DNA of 64,000 nt from Bursaphelenchus xylophilus (taxonomy: Eukaryota; Nematoda; Chromadorea; Rhabditida; Aphelenchoididae). The stretch spans positions 7,316,001-7,380,000 of the forward strand of contig CAJFCV020000002.1 of NCBI GenBank assembly GCA_904066235.2. The letters are read 5' to 3'. The translations under genes were made by a program, and so were the position numbers. Of this stretch, positions 60,626-64,000 are shown one piece after another. Position 1 is the stretch's first letter, and every line of letters starts with the position of its first letter. The notes below the pieces were generated by a model, which saw only the letters and a list, made by a program, of their open reading frames with translations, was not told where the DNA came from and searched no databases.

Positions 60626-62212
60626 CTACTTTGCAGTAAAAGTTGTTCTGTCCGGGATGCCTTTCAAGATTTTCTGATAATTGCAGTGTTGACTATGTGC
60701 CTTTACCATTACAATCAAGTACAACAAGGTGATTACTATCGTATACAAGAACGTCTGATATCCCTCGGTTTTAAACCATTCGGTTGGCAGGTCCTCAAAA
60801 CTATTCTTTATTGTGTCGTAACCCACTTCAACATATTCGCATCGATATAATGCAGTAGAATTGACACAAAACTCGTTCACATCTCCCGAAAGAAAAACAC
60901 AAAAATTAGTGCTCTTCTACAATATGTAAATAACGTTAGGATCAGAGATTGCCACGGCTCCGGAGCCGGCTCTTGGCTCCGGCTCTGAGCGGCTCCGGCT
61001 CCCGAGCCCAAAGACGGAGCCAGGCTTCCCAGCGGTCGGAAAAGTAAAAATTTCGTGATCTTGGTAAACCAAATTGCTTGAAAAAACACTGCGGAGGATG
61101 TGACTTGATTGCAAAAATGTTGGCTGTATGATCTCTGGCACTAATAACTTTTATTTTTGCAAAAATATTTTTAAAAAAACATTTTGCATAGGAGCCGGGA
61201 TTCGGAGCCGGAGGCCTTTTTAAATTTTGCACGGAGCCAAGAGCCGGAGCCGAAATTTTGACCGTGGCAATCTCTGGTTAGGATTCATCATTAGACTTAC
61301 GTTAACATCACCAATAACAGTCCTATCCATTGATAAGTTCATAGAGCATAATTCAAATTTCTGGATCCTATCGAGCAACGTCTGATCCCATTCAGAAATG
61401 TCTCTAGAGTCATGTTTGATCGAACCGACAAATACAACTAGTCCCGCAGTTATCAAATTGATTAACATGACAACTAGTATTAGTTTCAACACAAATCCAG
61501 GACCCAGAAACCTCTGTTTTGGCCATCTCAAGGCCAAACAACTGGGGATTAGGACATTCAGCGGGAACAACGGAAAGCTCAAAATCCATGGTATCCTGGA
61601 ATGGTCGGCTAGATCCTTGTACGCCTTCAGAATTTCCGTGGTTTCATAATGCATTGAATGGGAAGTTTCAAATTTCGAAGCATCGGATTGGAAGTAATCA
61701 TAAATTGTAAGGACATGAAAAAGAAGATAATCCTTGTAATGCAACGATTCAAGCATGTTTTTGTTCAGCGAAAGGAGCATGATGGGTAAAAAGAGTAAAG
61801 TAAGGATAACAATTACATCAAAGATAATCTGTTCAGTGGTGAAAGTAACACCCGATAATTTCTGCAAGAAACATAAAACCGGTACTAGTAAAACTTGCAT
61901 TCCTGCCAATTCTTGAATAATGTTTGACATCACTGTAATACTTAATTGTCTCCCAAGGATATTTCGTTGCATTCTTTATAAAATTGAGATCCTCCAATTT
62001 GAATAATCTAATTTTTTCACCCGCCCGACCTCGGGACCCATGGATCCTGTTGTTGAGATAATTCTGCAGCCTCTCTCTTCTTTTTTCCTCGACTCCTTTT
62101 GGGGGATCGGCTGGGATCTTGTTGGGAAAGATGACATTACGGCCCCTTTTCTACAAGAAGTATGACTACATGGATCATGAAAAGTAATTACCTTCGATTT
62201 TATAAATGGCAT
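60626..62212 (-). CDS. Unknown multi-pass membrane protein
   Basis: Exons 62212-62192, about 62150-61895 and 61861-61301, then 60916-60626. The joint between the second and third exons is not resolved: the acceptor TTTCTTGCAG at 61862 is phase 0, but the obvious donor at 61894 is phase 1. The N-terminal part is basic and soluble (PFIKSKKRGRNVIFPNKIPA ... GEKIRLFKLEDLNFI). Hydrophobic helices follow: IIFDVIVILTLLFLPIMLL, PWILSFPLFPLNVLIPSCL, FVLKLILVVMLINLITAGLV and TFLYTIVITLLYLIVMV. Before the last helix lies a Cys- and Asn-glycosylation-rich loop (CSMNLSMDRT, NKSTNFC, CVNSTALYRCEY), so that part faces the lumen or outside. The middle faintly recalls LETM1-domain proteins; I do not assign it. 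Intron 3 carries a hAT-type MITE. Confidence 0.65.
60943..61276. mobile_element. hAT-type MITE with 8-bp target duplication
   Basis: Terminal inverted repeats CAGAGATTGCCACGG left and CCGTGGCAATCTCTG right; the eight bases GTTAGGAT repeat exactly on both sides (60935-60942 and 61277-61284). Subterminal GC-rich GGCTCCGGCTC/GAGCCGGAGCC repeats are inverted at the two ends. 334 bp, no coding capacity. It sits in the 384-nt last intron of the membrane-protein gene; removing it and one duplication leaves 42 nt, the normal intron size here. Confidence 0.93.
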
Positions 62213-62582
62213 AAGAGAACGACCGCAGATTTTAGTGGACAAAATGATTTTGAAACGGAATTCTATAGTTTTTTCCGGAGTTGGACGATTGGGGAAGCCG
62301 AAAACTTTTTTTCCTTGAGTAGTACTGTAAAGTAGTAATTTTTTGAATTTTTTTCATAAATACTCGATTTAGGGGTTTTCGATGGTGCTGATTTCAAAAA
62401 TGAGATTCATTTTTTATCTTTACTTTTTGCTTTATTTCGGGAGTGCTAATCGTAAGTAAATATCAAAAAAATTAATGTCATTTTCGATAAGGAACCGTGA
62501 ACGGATAATTTATATTTCTTCCAACTAAATAGTAGCTAGATCATTGTCTTCTGTTATAAAGCTGACAATAAACAACAATAAC
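62213..62582. other. Spacer with a lone signal-peptide-like exon
   Basis: 370 bases between two minus-strand genes. On the plus strand an ATG at 62400 encodes MRFIFYLYFLLYFGSAN and ends at a good donor (C|GTAAGTAAA at 62452). No second exon is evident before the NDUFAF7 3' end, so this may be the relic of a secreted-protein gene or chance. Confidence 0.3.
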
Positions 62583-64000
62583 CTATATTTCTTCTTTCAA
62601 TTCTTCCAGATCCTCTGTGAAGTCATCAAAATTTGGGAAGAATCCAGCTGGGAATCCGCCTCTCATCTCGAGGATGGGCTTTAAAGTCGTTGGGAACAAT
62701 GAGAACATGTGAAACTTGATCCCCATCCCATCTTCGGAGTCGTCGATCAGACTTTTGTAGGCCGTCCTGAGATGACTTTGAACAGTTTCATCTTTACACT
62801 GTTGTAGTAACCTTTCGGTCCTCAGTCGGAGTCCCATTTGTGCTAGGAATTCGCTAAAATCATCCATATATTATACGAATTTAAGGGTTGACACACCGCT
62901 GAGTGATCGGACCAAAGGGCAAACAAATTCCTTCGAGGATCTTCTTCAAATATCCGAAATCCACATCAGCCGTGATATCTATGAGACCAGGTTTGGAGAG
63001 GACATCCACTATTTTGTGGTTGTGATATGCCCTGAGTGACCTTGTCCTTCTTCCTCCATCGTGACCATAGTCGATAAACAATCCGAACCCACCAAATGCG
63101 GTGATCCTAAAAAAAATCCGAGAGAAAACTTATTGCCTACCTCTGTGCGATCTCGGTCACCGTTTTTCCAGCTTCGGGACACAATTCCCACTTATCCCGG
63201 GTGGGATCCTCCCTAATATACTTTGGAATCAATCCTTTCGAATGTAAATTCTCTGATTTGGACAACATCAGACACAAGTCGCTTGTCTCATTGATGCTAA
63301 CCTGCACTTCTTTCCAATCTCCATCTGACTTTTCAAATAAATGAACAGGGAGGACATCCAAGAATTCATTTCCCAAGAAGACAGAGAACTTCTCTTTAGG
63401 AACAGAGTCCAAATCACGATACCAGCAGACCGGGACCCCATCTTTTGTTTTGTTTCGCCTTATCACATCAGAATCTTGTAGACTCTTTGTCAATCTCCCA
63501 CATAACAATTGCTCTTGTTGATCTATTAAATGGTCGGATATCTCAACAAGATTGATTGAAAGTCGCTCAGTCTGAAAACAAACTAGCTTATCAATAACCG
63601 ACTAATTTCGTAAACTATATATACTCATTAGCATTTCTAACCTACATGAACAATATCAACTTTGCCGACCTTAAGAACATTCAGTGTTCGGAGAACATCG
63701 GCCATCAGTGTGCCAGTTCCTGGGCCCAACTCCACCAGTTGCCAATCGCCTCGTTCTCCGGTGTTATACAACTCATTGTAAATCCAAATCCCAATCAATT
63801 CCCCAAATATCTGGCTGATCTCTGGTGCCGTTGTGAAATCTCCCGAGGCTCCCAATATGTCAGCCTATAAAAAAGAGTCACGCCGACGAATGTTCACGCA
63901 GTACCTTTTTCGTGTAGAAACCCGCTGCCGATCCTGAGGCCAATTTCATATATTCGTGTACGGTAATGGGACCACTGACTTTAATCTTGTCCTTTATGAA
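62583..64000 (-). CDS. NDUFAF7: NDUFAF7 / MidA protein arginine methyltransferase (5' part beyond window)
   Basis: Mitochondrial SAM-dependent methyltransferase that symmetrically dimethylates an Arg of complex I subunit NDUFS2 during assembly. The window holds all but the N-terminus. Seen from the edge: KDKIKVSGPITVHEYMKLA, SGDFTTAPEISQIFGELIG, the SAM site WQLVELGPGTGTLMADVLR, VCWYRDLDSVPKEKFSVFLG then NEFLDVLPVHLFEK, FGGFGLFIDYGHDG, DITADVDFGYLKKI, and the end EFLAQMGLRLR ... LEELKEEI with TAG at 62585-62583. The order and spacing match the family fully. Confidence 0.93.

Overview
This is a eukaryotic, almost certainly nematode, nuclear segment. Genes are dense and split by very short introns (typically 33-75 nt, GT-AG, acceptors mostly TTTAG or TTTCAG). 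The protein set is metazoan (IFT140, GLG1, sigma receptor, WASH subunit, rhodopsin-like GPCR), the non-coding DNA is AT-rich, and several small inverted-repeat transposons are present. For nine genes I resolved every exon by hand and the spliced length is a multiple of three, which supports those models. The species cannot be named.

Layout. 1-69: tail of an upstream gene (+). 289-1960: mitochondrial arginyl-tRNA synthetase (+), convergent with a peptide-receptor-like GPCR (3944-1998, -). 6491-8432: ADP-dependent glucokinase (+). 8887-13523: Golgi cysteine-rich protein GLG1 (+). 14160-14802: small unknown gene (+). 15264-17111: catalase (+), convergent with an unknown 388-aa protein (18811-17294, -). 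19967-22540: small secreted two-LDLa-domain gene (+) with a decayed mariner-type element in one intron. 22541-26953: mostly empty, with a few orphan exon-like pieces. 30892-26954: WASHC4/SWIP (-). 33898-31220: TSR1 (-). 34431-36724: small secreted Cys-rich protein gene (+) whose first intron is filled by a 1.55-kb foldback element. 37129-38965: one palindromic transposon inserted into another of the same family. 44520-39004: IFT140 (-), with a good X-box 71 bp upstream of its start. 48779-46069 (up to 49372): DDHD phospholipase A1 (-). 53316-52528: sigma-1 receptor (-). 55202-57447: malic enzyme (+). 58665-57627: exosome subunit EXOSC9/RRP45 (-). 58844-60041: a 1.2-kb near-perfect palindromic element. 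62212-60626: multi-pass membrane protein (-) carrying a hAT-type MITE in an intron. 62583-end: NDUFAF7 (-), cut by the window edge.

Most genes are unrelated housekeeping functions (mitochondrial translation and complex I assembly, glycolysis, redox, ribosome and RNA processing, endosomal and ciliary trafficking, lipid metabolism) and I see no pathway cluster. The noteworthy material is the mobile DNA and its relation to genes: three introns have been enlarged by elements whose insertion signatures can be read directly, and two small secreted Cys-rich proteins, neither recognised, are recovered only after hand-splicing around such elements.
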